Below are positions 9,967 through 19,235 of a DNA stretch of 64,000 bases, piece after piece. A program made the translations under genes and the position numbers. The notes below the pieces were generated by a model. That model ran no database searches. It had not been told where the DNA came from and saw nothing but the letters and a program-made list of their open reading frames with translations. This stretch comes from Ichthyophis bannanicus (Eukaryota; Chordata; Amphibia; Gymnophiona; Ichthyophiidae): the NCBI GenBank assembly GCA_033557465.1, contig CM066033.1, forward strand, positions 589,402,438-589,466,437. Direction: 5' to 3'. Every line of letters starts with the position of its first letter. The first letter of the stretch is position 1.

Positions 9967-10790
9967 TCAGACCTCAAAGAGATTACGGAGGACTGCCTGT
10001 CCGAAAGCACTGTCCCTGCGGGACTCCCTCTCGAGGCAGTAATGGACCGCAAAAGTCTGGCTCGAAGACCAAGTAGCGGCCCGGCAGATGTCTGCCAGCG
10101 GAACAGAGCGGAGGTAAGCCACTGACGTGGCCTTTGCCCGAACGCAATGAGCCGTGACTCGACCTTCCAAGGAGAGTCCGGCTGCCCCATAAGCCCAAGT
10201 GATACAGTCCGCAACCCAGATGGACAGTGTACGCTTGGAGACCGGGAGCCCCAATTTATTGGGTCAAAAGACACAAAAAGCTGAGCAGCTTTACGGTGCT
10301 CCCGCGTACGGTCAAGGTAGAAGTTCAATGCCCTTCTACAGTCCAGGGTATGGAGGACCGTTTCAGCTCGGCTGGAGTGTGGCCTGGGAAAGAAGGTCGG
10401 AAGTACCACCTCCTGATTGATGTGAAAAGGGGAGACCACTTTTGGAAGCAATTTAGGGTGAGTCCGTAGGACTACCCTATTTTTGTAGAACCGAGTGTAA
10501 GGGGGATCAGACACGAGGGCCTGCAATTCACTTACGCGTCTAGCGGAAGTGACGGAGTTGGACTTAAGTCTCAGATTAGAGAGGTGCAGCAAGTACTGCA
10601 AGATCACCGACACCGGGCAGGAGAAGGGATCCTGAGACTGTTGGGTACACCAAACGGAAAAGCGACGCCATTTAAGGGCGTAGCATTTGCGGGTAGAAGG
10701 TCGTCGCGAAGCCAAGACGACCTCCTCCACCTCTGCCGGCAGGAGAAGGGGAGCAAGGACTACCCTCTCAGCAGCCAGGCCATTAGGTTG
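9967..10790 (-). pseudogene. DIRS A3 tyrosine recombinase, internal deletion
   Basis: The N-terminal part reads GLAAERVVLAPLLL and STRKCYALKWRRF; the catalytic part TSARRVSELQAL (first Arg), AHCVRAKATS (HxxR) and FAVHYCL (Tyr nucleophile), ending NLFEV and a stop at 9967. Compared with copies A1 and A2 about 75 codons between SNSV and TSARRV are missing. A frameshift after FVSFDP moves the HxxR-Tyr half into another frame. It would integrate the circular DNA if intact. Confidence 0.8.
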
Positions 10791-12720
10791 AGAGACCTGA
10801 GGTTGGGGTGTAGCAGAGAACCCCTGATCCTGAGTGAGGAGATCCGGTTGAAACCCCAGAGGGAATGGATCCTCCACCGCTAATTGCAGCAGGAGCGGAA
10901 ACCACGGCTGTCTGGGCCAGCGAGGGGCCACCAGGATCATGAAGGCTTTGTCCCGGAGAACCTTGAAAAGAGTCCGAGAGACTAGCGGGATGGGAGGGAA
11001 AGCATACAGAAGGCTTCCCGACCATGAGAGTAGAAAAGCGTCCGCAGCAACCCGACGGGGGTGGGGCTGACGAGAGCAGAAGCGAGGAAGTTGCCGGTTG
11101 TGAGGACTGGGGAAGAGATCCACCGTGGGGAGGCCCCACTTCAGAAAGAGCTTCTGAACTACCAAGGGATCCAGACGCCACTCGTGCGGCTGAAGGATCC
11201 TGCTGAGTTTGTCCGCCAGGTAATTCTCTTGGCCTGGGAGATAAACTGCCTTGAGGAGAAGGCCGTGACTGACGGCCCAAGAGCAGAGCTTCTGTGCCTC
11301 CCGGCAGAGGAGGAAGGAGCCCGTGCCCCCTTGCTTGTTCACGTAGAACATGGCAACTTGATTGTCCGTCTGGACAAGGACGGACTGATGAGAAGTCAGG
11401 TGGGAGAAAGCCTTGAGAGCCAGGCGGATCGCCCTGAGCTCCAGGAAGTTGATCTGCTGAGCAGACTCCCATGTGGTCCAGAGGCCCTGAGTACGTGCCC
11501 CTTGGCAATGCGCACCCCAGCCCAGGAGGGATGCATCTGTCGTCAGCACCCGGGCCGGCTGAGGTGACTGGAAAGGCATTCCGAATATCAGGTTCGGCTG
11601 CTGAAGCCACCACCGGAGAGACGAGAGCAGCGGCTCGGAGACGCGCACTAGGTCTGCTAGGTCGCCTGTGGCTTGTCGCCACTGCTGGCGGAGACACCAT
11701 TGAGCAGGCCGCATATTCAGGCGGGCATTGGGGGTCACATGGACGGTGGAAGCCATATGGCCGAGTAGTCTCAGGAAGCGCCTGGCGGAGACCAGGGCTG
11801 GCTGCGAAAACGGTCGGCTAGGTCCATGAGCCGTTGAGCCCTGTCGAGCGGAAGGTATGCTCGTGCCTGAGGAGTGTGCAGTCTTGCGCCGATGAACTCG
11901 AGATCCTGTGATGGGAGCAAAGTGGACTTTGCGAAGTTTATAACAAAGCCCAAGTGCTGCAGAAGAGTCACCGTGCGGCGCGTGGCGTTGGTGACCTCCA
12001 GAGCGGACGCTGCTCTGATGAGCCAGTCGTCGAGGTACGGAAAGACAGAGGCCGTGAAGCCGGAGATGGGCCGCCACCACCGCGAGACATTTTGTGAAGA
12101 CTCGCGGTGCGGAGGACAGGCCAAAGGGCAGTACTCTGTACTGGTAATGATTTCCTGCCACCACAAACCTTAGGTATTGTCGGTGGCTTGGGTGGATGAG
12201 GATGTGCGTGTAGGCATCCTTTAGATCCAAGGAGCATAGCCAATCTCCCTGCTGGAGGTAGGGCAGAAGGATTCCAAGGGTAAGCATCTTGAACTTCTCT
12301 CGCACGAGGAACTTGTTGAGGTTGCGTAGGTCCAGGATGGGTCTGAGGCCTCCTGTTCTCTTTGGTATCAGAAAATACCTGGAGTAAAAACCTTGACCCT
12401 CCAGGTGGTGGGGCACCGGTTCCAACGCCTGTTCCTGTAGAAGACCTGCTAACTCCTGAAGGAGTAATTCCCTGTGCAGAGGGGGTCGTGGAGGTTCTCC
12501 CGGAAAAAAGGAGGGAGGGACCTGGTGGAAGTGGAGAAGATAGCCTTCTCGCACGACTTGAAGCACCCAGGCATCTGAGGTGATGCTGGACCACCTGTGG
12601 GCGAAGTGAACCAGCCGGCCTCCGGTGCTGGGAGGAACCAGCGGGGGGGGAGAGGCTATGCTTAGTGAGTCAAAAACCCCCACCCTGCTGAGCAGGGGCT
12701 GGTGGTGCAGGCTTGGGGGC
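10790..12720 (-). pseudogene. DIRS A3 pol: RT, RNase H, methyltransferase-like
   Basis: Reverse transcriptase motifs are FLIPKRTGGLRPILDLRNLN, CSLDLKDAYTHILIHP and YRVLPFGLSSAPRVFTK. The catalytic FPYLDDW (near 12030) is in another frame, so two frame changes flank it. RNase H follows, with LTTDASLLGWGAH, LELRAIRLAL, VLVQTDNQVAMFYVNKQGG and NYLADKLSR. The region after it contains VDLFPSP, DAFLLSW and YAFPPIPL. DIRS elements carry a DAM-like methyltransferase here, and AFPP may be its DPPY-type motif (inference). The catalytic box being out of frame makes this copy non-functional. Confidence 0.8.
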
Positions 12721-14592
12721 TTGCTGCCTACGGGACCCATTACCCCGTCCCTTGGCCTGCTGGCCCTGTTGGGGAGCTGCAGGGGCCTGATAATGGGGGT
12801 ATTGTTTGTAGGCAGCCGCCTTCCTCGGGTAAAAGGACTTCTTTCCCGAGCCCTTCTTTTTCTGGGAAGGGGCGGAGGTCTTCCTAGAAAGCCTAGTCCT
12901 GGTGAGAGTCTCCGTCTCAATTTGTGCAGCCTTTTCAGCCATGGGCTTGCCAAAGAGGTTTTCGCCTCGGCAGGGGACATCGACCAACTTGTCCTGCACC
13001 CAGGGCTCAAGGTCAGATGACTGAAGCCAAGCCTGTCGGCGGGCACCGATGCCGGCTGCGGCCACTCGAGCCGACGCTTCAAAGCCATCGTAGGCTGCTC
13101 GGGATATGAATTTTGAGCATTCCCGAATACCAGTGGACAAGGCCAGGAACCTCCGCAAGGGTTCCTCGGACAAACCAGCGGAGAATCCGGCTAGCTCTTT
13201 AGCCAGGTCTCGGAGATACATGCCCATGTATAGCTGGTAGGTCTGGACACGACACGCAAGCATAGAGCCCTGGAAACACTTCTTGCCAAGGCCATCCAGG
13301 TTACGGGCCTCCCTGCCAGGAGGCACCGAGGAGTGCATCTTCTGGCTCTTAAGACGATGCATGGCCGATTCCACTACCATGGAATGGTGTGGCAGCTGTG
13401 CTTTTTGGAAGCCAGGGCTCTTGCGGACTCGATAGATAGAATCGACCCGCTTGCTCAGGACCGGCGAGGTGGCCGGACTCTCCCACATGCGGAAGAGTAG
13501 TCGTTCCAGCATGGGAGGAACCGGTACAGTAAAGTGTTCCCTTGCGGGAGAGTCATACTGGAGGGCGTCGAGCTCTTCGGCTCGAGGCTCCTCCTCGGGA
13601 TCCGCAGGGAAGGCCAAAGCCTTGGCCATATCCCTGACGAAGTCCGAGAACCGGGCATCCTCCGGGGGGGACTGCTTCCGAGGCTCGGACTCCGGTGAGT
13701 CCGAGGGGACACACCGAGTCCGGAAAGAATCAGGCGACTCTTCCTCTTCAGACTCCCAGACCGACTCCGACGAGGACTCGGTGGGGTCGGCCCGGGCAGG
13801 GCGCGGCGCCAGCTGCCCCGACGCCGAGGGAGTCGGCGTCGGCGACCTCGGTTCCGAACGGGAGGCCGAGGGTGACCTCGACCGAGGATCGACTCGAGTT
13901 CGCATCGACTCGAGGATCGGCTCGGTCTCCGGGGTCGACTTGGACGTCGACGTCCCGGCGGTCGGGGCAGCGGCGCCAGCGAAGCCAGCGAGCAGTGCCC
14001 GCTGCTGGTCCATGAAGGCAGACAATCTGCTCTCCAAGGCCGTCAACCTGAGTCCGAGCTCAGGTGACCCAGCAGCCCCCGACTCGGGCCCCGACGGCGT
14101 CGGGCCCGACGTCGGCTGTCTCGGAGGCGAGTCCAGGAGGATCACAGGACTTACCCGAGCAGGCAGCTCCGACTCCAGGCGAGGTCGCTTCGTGAGATGT
14201 TCCTTCTCCAAGGACCCGGGACGGCTATCGGGGCTATGCGACCTGGCCCTCGCGGAGCCAGGAGCGTCCACCGACGCCACCCTCGCGGGTTTCACCTTAC
14301 GACGATGGTCCCCGGAGGGAGAACCCCTGTCGGAGGAACTCTGGCGACGGTCCGAGCTGGAACCTTTGGACGCGGAGGCCTCCGACGAGGTCCGGGTACG
14401 GCTGGTGTCAGCGAAGATTCTATCCCGCTGATGCCGCCGACTTCTCAACGCTTTGGAGGACATTTTGCCGCAGGGCCCACAGATCATTTCTTCATGATCC
14501 GGGCCCAGGCAGCGGAGGCAAAAGTCGTGTGTGTCAGTTAGTGACATATTTCGGTCACACTGACCACACCGCTTGAAACCACTGGCAGCCAT
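12670..14592 (-). CDS. DIRS A3 gag, intact ORF
   Basis: 640 codons starting MAASGFKRCGQCDRNMSLTD. Residues 8-45 form a conserved Cys/His module (CxxC, then HDFCLRCLG, then H, then CxxC). Residues about 50-340 are low-complexity Ser/Pro/Arg/Glu. The conserved capsid-like C-terminal part runs from PPMLERLLFRMWE through HHSMVVESAMHRLKSQ, GRKC/GKKCFQGSMLACRVQTY and AGIGARRQAWLQ to CRGENLFGKPM. A basic, Gln/Pro-rich tail ends APAQQGGGF. Pol begins in the +1 frame and overlaps the tail. It is likely the RNA-binding structural protein; the assignment rests on position and conservation across copies, not on a named domain. Confidence 0.75.
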   Translation of the reverse strand: MAASGFKRCGQCDRNMSLTDTHDFCLRCLGPDHEEMICGPCGKMSSKALRSRRHQRDRIFADTSRTRTSSEASASKGSSSDRRQSSSDRGSPSGDHRRKVKPARVASVDAPGSARARSHSPDSRPGSLEKEHLTKRPRLESELPARVSPVILLDSPPRQPTSGPTPSGPESGAAGSPELGLRLTALESRLSAFMDQQRALLAGFAGAAAPTAGTSTSKSTPETEPILESMRTRVDPRSRSPSASRSEPRSPTPTPSASGQLAPRPARADPTESSSESVWESEEEESPDSFRTRCVPSDSPESEPRKQSPPEDARFSDFVRDMAKALAFPADPEEEPRAEELDALQYDSPAREHFTVPVPPMLERLLFRMWESPATSPVLSKRVDSIYRVRKSPGFQKAQLPHHSMVVESAMHRLKSQKMHSSVPPGREARNLDGLGKKCFQGSMLACRVQTYQLYMGMYLRDLAKELAGFSAGLSEEPLRRFLALSTGIRECSKFISRAAYDGFEASARVAAAGIGARRQAWLQSSDLEPWVQDKLVDVPCRGENLFGKPMAEKAAQIETETLTRTRLSRKTSAPSQKKKGSGKKSFYPRKAAAYKQYPHYQAPAAPQQGQQAKGRGNGSRRQQAPKPAPPAPAQQGGGF

Positions 14593-14837
14593 CGGGGGAA
14601 AAAGGGCCCCGGCGAGGTCAAAGGACCGGGCTGCCAGGGAAAAACCGAAACGAAAAACTGACTAAGTCAGAAAAACCGAAAAATAAGAAGAGGACTCGAG
14701 ACCGGCGTCGCGAGTCCAGCGGGAAAAAGACCGGCGTCGAACCGAATGGAAAATAAGAGAAATTCTGAAGAAAAAATCAACTTTTTCGCGGGGACACGAC
14801 GGGTACGTCTGTAGGGCTCCGCGGTAAAAAGAAGACT

Positions 14838-14995
14838 GGCTAAGATGGCACCCTTGGGCGGGAAGAGGACCGCGCATGCGCGCTGCAATTCCCAAAGGCT
14901 TTCTTTGAAAGCTGGGGAAAATTGCTCCGCGAGGGCTCCGTCGGCGCCGACGTCACCCATAAGTGAGGACTGACTTCCTGCTTGGTCCTGGAGAA
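14838..14995. promoter_or_regulatory. A3 right ITR with candidate promoter motifs
   Basis: This ITR is upstream of gag in the element's sense. It contains AAGATGGC (14842-14849, YY1-like), GGGCGGGAAG (14856-14865, Sp1/E2F-like), the palindrome GCGCATGCGC (14872-14881, NRF1 consensus) and GACGTCAC near 14949 (half-CRE-like). Together these resemble a TATA-less vertebrate promoter. Motif presence is seen; promoter activity is inferred. Confidence 0.5.
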
Positions 14996-16384
14996 AGCAC
15001 GGATTCTTCAGACAATCAGATTTTTAAGGGGCAGGATCGCTCAAGGGGAGGATCACCACAACGTCCTTTTCCCAGGGGCCGCCCTCAAGCTCGCCGGCCA
15101 TATTACAACGAGGAAGGTCGGAGGGGACCAACCACCAGATCACACACGAAACATCAGTGATTAATCTGTCAAAGGTAGAACTGACTTCAGATCAGTTACA
15201 GGTGTTAAAATTAGGTCTATCCTTTGTTCCTTCTTCACGGTATAATCCCTTTCATATGAGAGCAGCTTTACATCGGTTCTTTAGAAAACTACATGTTTCC
15301 CATTTTTTTCAGCAACACTCTAATAATATTGTAAAGCCTGGTGTATCGGTGATAAAGAATCCCTCAAAGTGGATGCCTCAGGGCTTACAGGACCCCACCA
15401 TTGAGACTTTTCAAAAACTAGTATTAAGGGATGTGACATCATTGGAAGCAAAAGCTTTACCGGAGATTTTTCTAATATTACTAAAGGGCAGTATATAGGC
15501 ATTACGAGCTCGCAGAGATATTGCTATACATAGAGCAGATAAGGGTGGAGCTACAGTGATCCAGGATAGAGATAGATATGAAGCAGTGGTTAATGCTCAT
15601 CTCCTGGATAAAAAATATAAGTTGTTGGTTAGTGATCCTACAGGAGATATAAAAGGTGAGATTTTGGAATATACAATGTTTGCATTACATCACAACTGGA
15701 TCACGGAAAAAGAATTTTCTTTTTTAAATAAACAACATCCACTTCTTCCTACTTTGTACATGGTGCCTAAAATTCACAAAGGTTTGGAGGATCCTCCGGG
15801 ACGTCCGATTGTATTTTGCCATGGATCTCTCCTGGAACCTTTGTCACAATTTTGTGACTTGTTTTTTCGCCCTTTGTTGTCATCTATACGTATATGAGGG
15901 ATTTGTTTAATTTTCTGTCAATTTTACAATTACCGGAGGATAAAACTAACTGGTTGTTAGTAATGATGGATGTGCAAGCCCTTTATACTAATATTAATCA
16001 GGAGGCCGCCTTAAAGATGGCGGCAGACATGCCACTGATATTACCTACCCGATTGCCTAAAACGTTTGTGCTTCAGTTATTACGATTGGTGCTGACAAAA
16101 AATTTCTTTCAATTTGAGGGAAAATTTTACCATAGCGATGGGGGCCACGGTTGCCCCCCTCTATTGCAACTTTTTACATGGCTGAATTTGAGTCTACACT
16201 AATTTATCTCTCAATATGGTTTCAACATATTCGAATGTGGATTAGGTTCCTTGATGATATTTTCTTCTTCTGGACAGATACTGAATGTAAACCTAAGGAA
16301 TATTTTGTTTGGATTAACACTTTATCGGATGATTTAAAATTTATACCAAAATTCCATAATGAGACTATTGAATTTCTAGACTAA
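14996..16384 (+). pseudogene. PLE reverse transcriptase, broken
   Basis: Penelope-type reverse transcriptase. Ordered motifs are FVPSSRYNPF (about 15220), HRADKGGATV (about 15531), LYMVPKIHKG with PPGRPIV (15755-15812), DVQALYTNI (catalytic motif A, about 15967), HSDGGHGCPP (about 16132) and RFLDDIFFFW (16240-16270, the catalytic Asp pair). The N-terminal piece 14996-15160 is the tail of the upstream ORF. Lesions are an in-frame TAG at 15496-15498, frame changes near 15895 and 16150, and a stop at 16382-16384. Confidence 0.85.
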
Positions 16385-17326
16385 TGTTTATTTAAAGATC
16401 AATCTACCATTAGATCAACTTTATATCGGAAGGAGGTTCAAAGGAATACAATACTACATTATCGGAGTTATCATCCGGGTCCTCAACGTAGCAGACTTCC
16501 AATAGGCCAAGTCATTAGACTACGGCGATTATGTTCAACAATTGAGGATTTCAAAATTCAAGCACATAGCTTGAAGCTTCGTTTGTTGGAACGGGGCTAT
16601 CCATTAACTGTGATTAATCGGGCATATCGAAGGGCACGTTTCAATCATTCCGATTGGTGGGATCTGGTAGTCCAATCCACTGAATCAGAGAATATACCTC
16701 CTTATGTAGGAGTGTTACCCTATATGCCACAGGCAGTGGAAGTGTTGAGGATTTTAAAAACACATTGGTCCATATTATCCTTACATACTTGTTTTGATAA
16801 ACCCCTGAGGGTGGCTTTTGAACGGGGTCAAAATATAGCTGACTGGGTGGTTCAAAATAGTGCTCTACCCCCTGAGGATGGTATTCGGGGACATTTTCAA
16901 TACATGAATTGTGATTTTTGTGCTCAGACTTTGGAAGGGGAAGTGTGGGAACATCCATCTCAGCATCGGAAAATTTATAGTAAGTTTCATACTACATGTC
17001 AATCATCATTTGTAGTATATGTCATAATTTGCCCATGTTTAAAATTATACATCGGCAAGACTACCAGAACGATGAAACGGCGATTAGAACATCGCTCCCG
17101 CATACCTACAAGAGTAGTGTCAGCCCCGATGGTATCTCATTGTCAAGAACAACATCATAAATTTGCTGATTTGCGATGGAGAATCTTGGATCACATACCA
17201 ATAAAACTTAGAGGGGGAGATCGTGATTCTGTTTTGCGTTATCGCGAACAGTTTTGGATTTACTATTTAGATTCTGTGTCGCCTAAGGGCTTAAATTCCT
17301 CTTTGGACTGGTGGAGTATTTTATAA
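16385..17326 (+). pseudogene. PLE linker and GIY-YIG endonuclease domain
   Basis: The open frame from 16571 to 17326 carries the RT thumb/linker region. A Cys/His cluster (CDFCAQT, then H and C residues, about 16911-16995) matches the CCHH linker known in Penelope elements. The GIY-YIG nuclease follows, with VVYV near 17012 and LYIGKTTRTMKRRLEHR near 17046-17097; the catalytic glutamate region is YREQFWIYYL near 17240. The nuclease is thought to nick target DNA for priming. This domain looks intact over 250 codons even though the upstream RT is broken. Confidence 0.85.
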
Positions 17327-17508
17327 ACCCCTGAATTAGTGGGAGTGCTTACATTTGTTGGGTCCCATTGGTTCTGGACCGGTCATGTGATTAAAGCATG
17401 AGGTTTAAAGATCATGGCGCTCTGGGACTGTTCAAAAAGCAATGAAGTTTGAAGAGCCAGGAGAATCTATGGCTCGAAACGCAACACTGGGTTACTAAGT
17501 TCGTGGTG

Positions 17509-17924
17509 GCACCATGATTCAGTTGCTTTTTACAGATGATTTTTTTTGGGAGCTTGCAGTCTGTAAGAGAGAAAGGTCTGAGGAAGAACGATTGGAGCTG
17601 AAGGGCCGGCGTTTTTTTGTGCTCGGCGAAGCGTGATAGCTTGCCTTCTCCTTTTTTGACCAGCAATCTCTTCAGCAGATCGGTTCTCCATAACGGAGAT
17701 CAGCTAAGTGACTTTTCCTTGATTCATGAATACAGTTAAATCTGATAGAATGGTTATACCGGTATGTACTAAGGGGTTTGTGTCTCCTTAGCACATGTAG
17801 GGGTTGCGTCCCTCTTTAAAAAGAAAAAAGGAGCACCACACTGCGAGAAAAAATGGTTTGTCTTCATGGTATGCGTTCCAACAAAAATGTAATTGATTAG
17901 GGCTTCTCTTATTAAGGATTATAG
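17509..17924 (+). repeat. PLE 3' terminal direct repeat
   Basis: Partner of 6819-7240. It follows the endonuclease stop codon by about 180 bp and ends exactly at the right target duplication. Confidence 0.88.
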
Positions 17925-17936
17925 ACATCAAGTGTC
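17922..17936. repeat. Right target-site duplication of the PLE
   Basis: Identical to 6599-6613. It fixes the right boundary of the Penelope-like element and shows that it inserted once as a unit, before the DIRS and 1.4-kb insertions inside it. Confidence 0.88.
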
Positions 17937-18105
17937 AGCAACATTTTTAGGCAGAAAAACCTAATATTCATTTAAGATATTGGAGCTTCACATCAACAAA
18001 CCAGGAAAGAGAAGATCATCATAACAGGATGCATTGCATGTTATCAGAGTTAATAATCACTTTTTAAAATTGTACAGTATATACTACACTTTCAAAAAGG
18101 AGACG
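17937..18105. other. Short unique intronic spacer
   Basis: AT-rich sequence between the PLE target duplication and the left end of DIRS F. No feature is recognised. Confidence 0.5.
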
Positions 18106-18559
18106 TTTTACATACCTGCTATTTCCTTTCCTTGAATCCTGCTAGATTAGTCTGGACGAGTGAGTGATGCTCCCCAGCCATAAGGTGGAGGCAGACCACA
18201 GCAGCTTTCAGTGATGGTATCATTAGTATATACTATGATACAGCATTGAGAGAAGCCAGTATGACATTTCCCAGGCAGAGGAGAAAATTGAAAAACTCGG
18301 AAAAAGCATTAATCAACCACAACTTTGTATAATGCTTTTGGGTCTCTTACCATACTTGTTTCTGCAGCAGGCAGAGATACTGAAAATGCAGTTAAAGGCA
18401 GCTGGGGTCCCAAACCTGTATGAATAGTCTTTCTGGGGTGAGATCTGGACTGATCTAATAGGATTCAAGGAAAGGAAATTTCTCCTCTCTTATCATCCTG
18501 CTAAACCAGTCCAGATGAGTGGGATGTACCAAGCAGTCAGGATCACCTCTTTGCTGCCG

Positions 18560-18765
18560 CTTTTGGATCTTAATTTGCCTAATCTCCTTTATGTTCCTTA
18601 CCATTCCCTAGATGTATTATATGTCTACAGCTACTGTGTTGACTGTCTTGTCTAGATTCTAAGCTCTGATGAGCAGGGACTGACTGTCTGTTACATGGGT
18701 CTGTGCAGCACTGCACATGTTTTGTTGCGCTATACAAATGTTCGGTAGTAGTAGTGATATAAACA
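18560..18765 (+). mobile_element. 3' end of a LINE or SINE (L2-like tail)
   Basis: GATTCTAAGCTCTGATGAGC, then CAGGGACTGACTGTCTGT, a CTGTGCAGC stretch, GCGCTATACAAATG and GTAGTAGTAG at the end. This resembles the common L2-type 3' tail of vertebrate retroposons. Truncated; the family is uncertain. Confidence 0.5.
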
Positions 18766-18835
18766 AATGTGATATGTTATTTTTACAGTGTAATATAATT
18801 TTTATATTCCACTCATCTACCACTCTGTAATATAA

Positions 18836-19130
18836 TTTTGTATGTAATAACTTTCTGACTCCCTCTGTTGTATGTCTGCATCCTGGAAGGAGAGGCTATG
18901 TGGCTAGTAACACGTAGCCTGTCACAGGTGCGCAAGTGCAAGGAGTGGAGTGAGGCAGTATTAACCAATTAGTTATAGACATGCTGGAAGAGGGAAAGGA
19001 CATATTGTACTATAAAAGAACTGTGAAACAGAGGATAGGTTTGTCTGCTTATTCAGGCATCCATTCTTGCAAGAACGTAATAAAAGTAACCCTTCGCGTC
19101 ACTGAGAAGTCTGTTATTGTGTAAAAAGTT
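18836..19130 (+). mobile_element. Possible solo LTR
   Basis: The segment has a TATA-like ACTATAAAAGAAC (near 19010) and AATAAAAG (near 19078) about 70 bp apart, then TCTGTTATTGTGT, like the U3-R-U5 order of a retroviral-type LTR. I could not settle the ends or a target duplication, so the class and boundaries are tentative. Confidence 0.35.
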
Positions 19131-19235
19131 ATGTTTTCTTACAGTAGTAGGAAAGGAAATTAGCAGGTATGCAAAATTTCTCCTTCCTTATTATCCTGCT
19201 AAACCAGTCCAAATGAGTGGGATGTACCCAAGCAG

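Larger units (their letters stand above)
9461..14995 (-). mobile_element. DIRS copy A3, inserted in the PLE ORF
   Basis: Structurally complete DIRS element: inverted terminal repeats, an ICR near its 3' end, gag, pol and recombinase on the minus strand. Excising it joins GAGGAA at 9460 to AGCACGGATTCT at 14996, restoring the PLE frame (EES followed by TDSSD) with no target duplication. That agrees with recombinase-mediated insertion. Of the A copies this has the most complete gag but a damaged recombinase. Confidence 0.88.
6614..17921 (+). mobile_element. Penelope-like element (PLE), carrying DIRS A3 and another insertion
   Basis: A 15-bp target duplication, TAGACATCAAGTGTC, flanks the element (6599-6613 and 17922-17936). 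Long direct terminal repeats lie at 6819-7240 and 17509-17924, and the extreme 5' end is an inverted copy of the repeat's 3' half. The coding part on the plus strand encodes a PLE reverse transcriptase followed by a GIY-YIG endonuclease. Removing DIRS A3 (9461-14995) and the 7548-8985 insertion leaves about 4.3 kb, a normal PLE length. Tandem and inverted terminal repeats are known for Penelope elements. Confidence 0.88.
18440..19235. repeat. DIRS F ICR, present twice around an insertion
   Basis: At about 18445-18548 GACTGATCTAATAGGATTCAAGG and TCATCCTGCTAAACCAGTCC mirror the two ends of F. At 19145-19235 the same junction occurs again, more completely (GAAATTAGCAGGTATGC, then TTATCCTGCTAAACCAGTCC). 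Between them are non-DIRS sequences (18549-19144). How the duplication arose is unclear; a second truncated F copy is possible. Confidence 0.65.

Noticed and set aside
11061..11567. Plus-strand ORFs opposite the A3 RNase H and similar ORFs elsewhere
   Set aside because: Shadow frames of the minus-strand pol genes; no recognisable motif.
13451..14431. 326-codon plus-strand ORF opposite DIRS A3 gag
   Set aside because: It is antisense to an intact gag of GC-rich, serine-rich codon use; no domain, and similar mirror ORFs occur opposite every gag here.
18836..19130. Complete endogenous retrovirus
   Set aside because: Only one LTR-like segment; no gag, pol or env sequence next to it.
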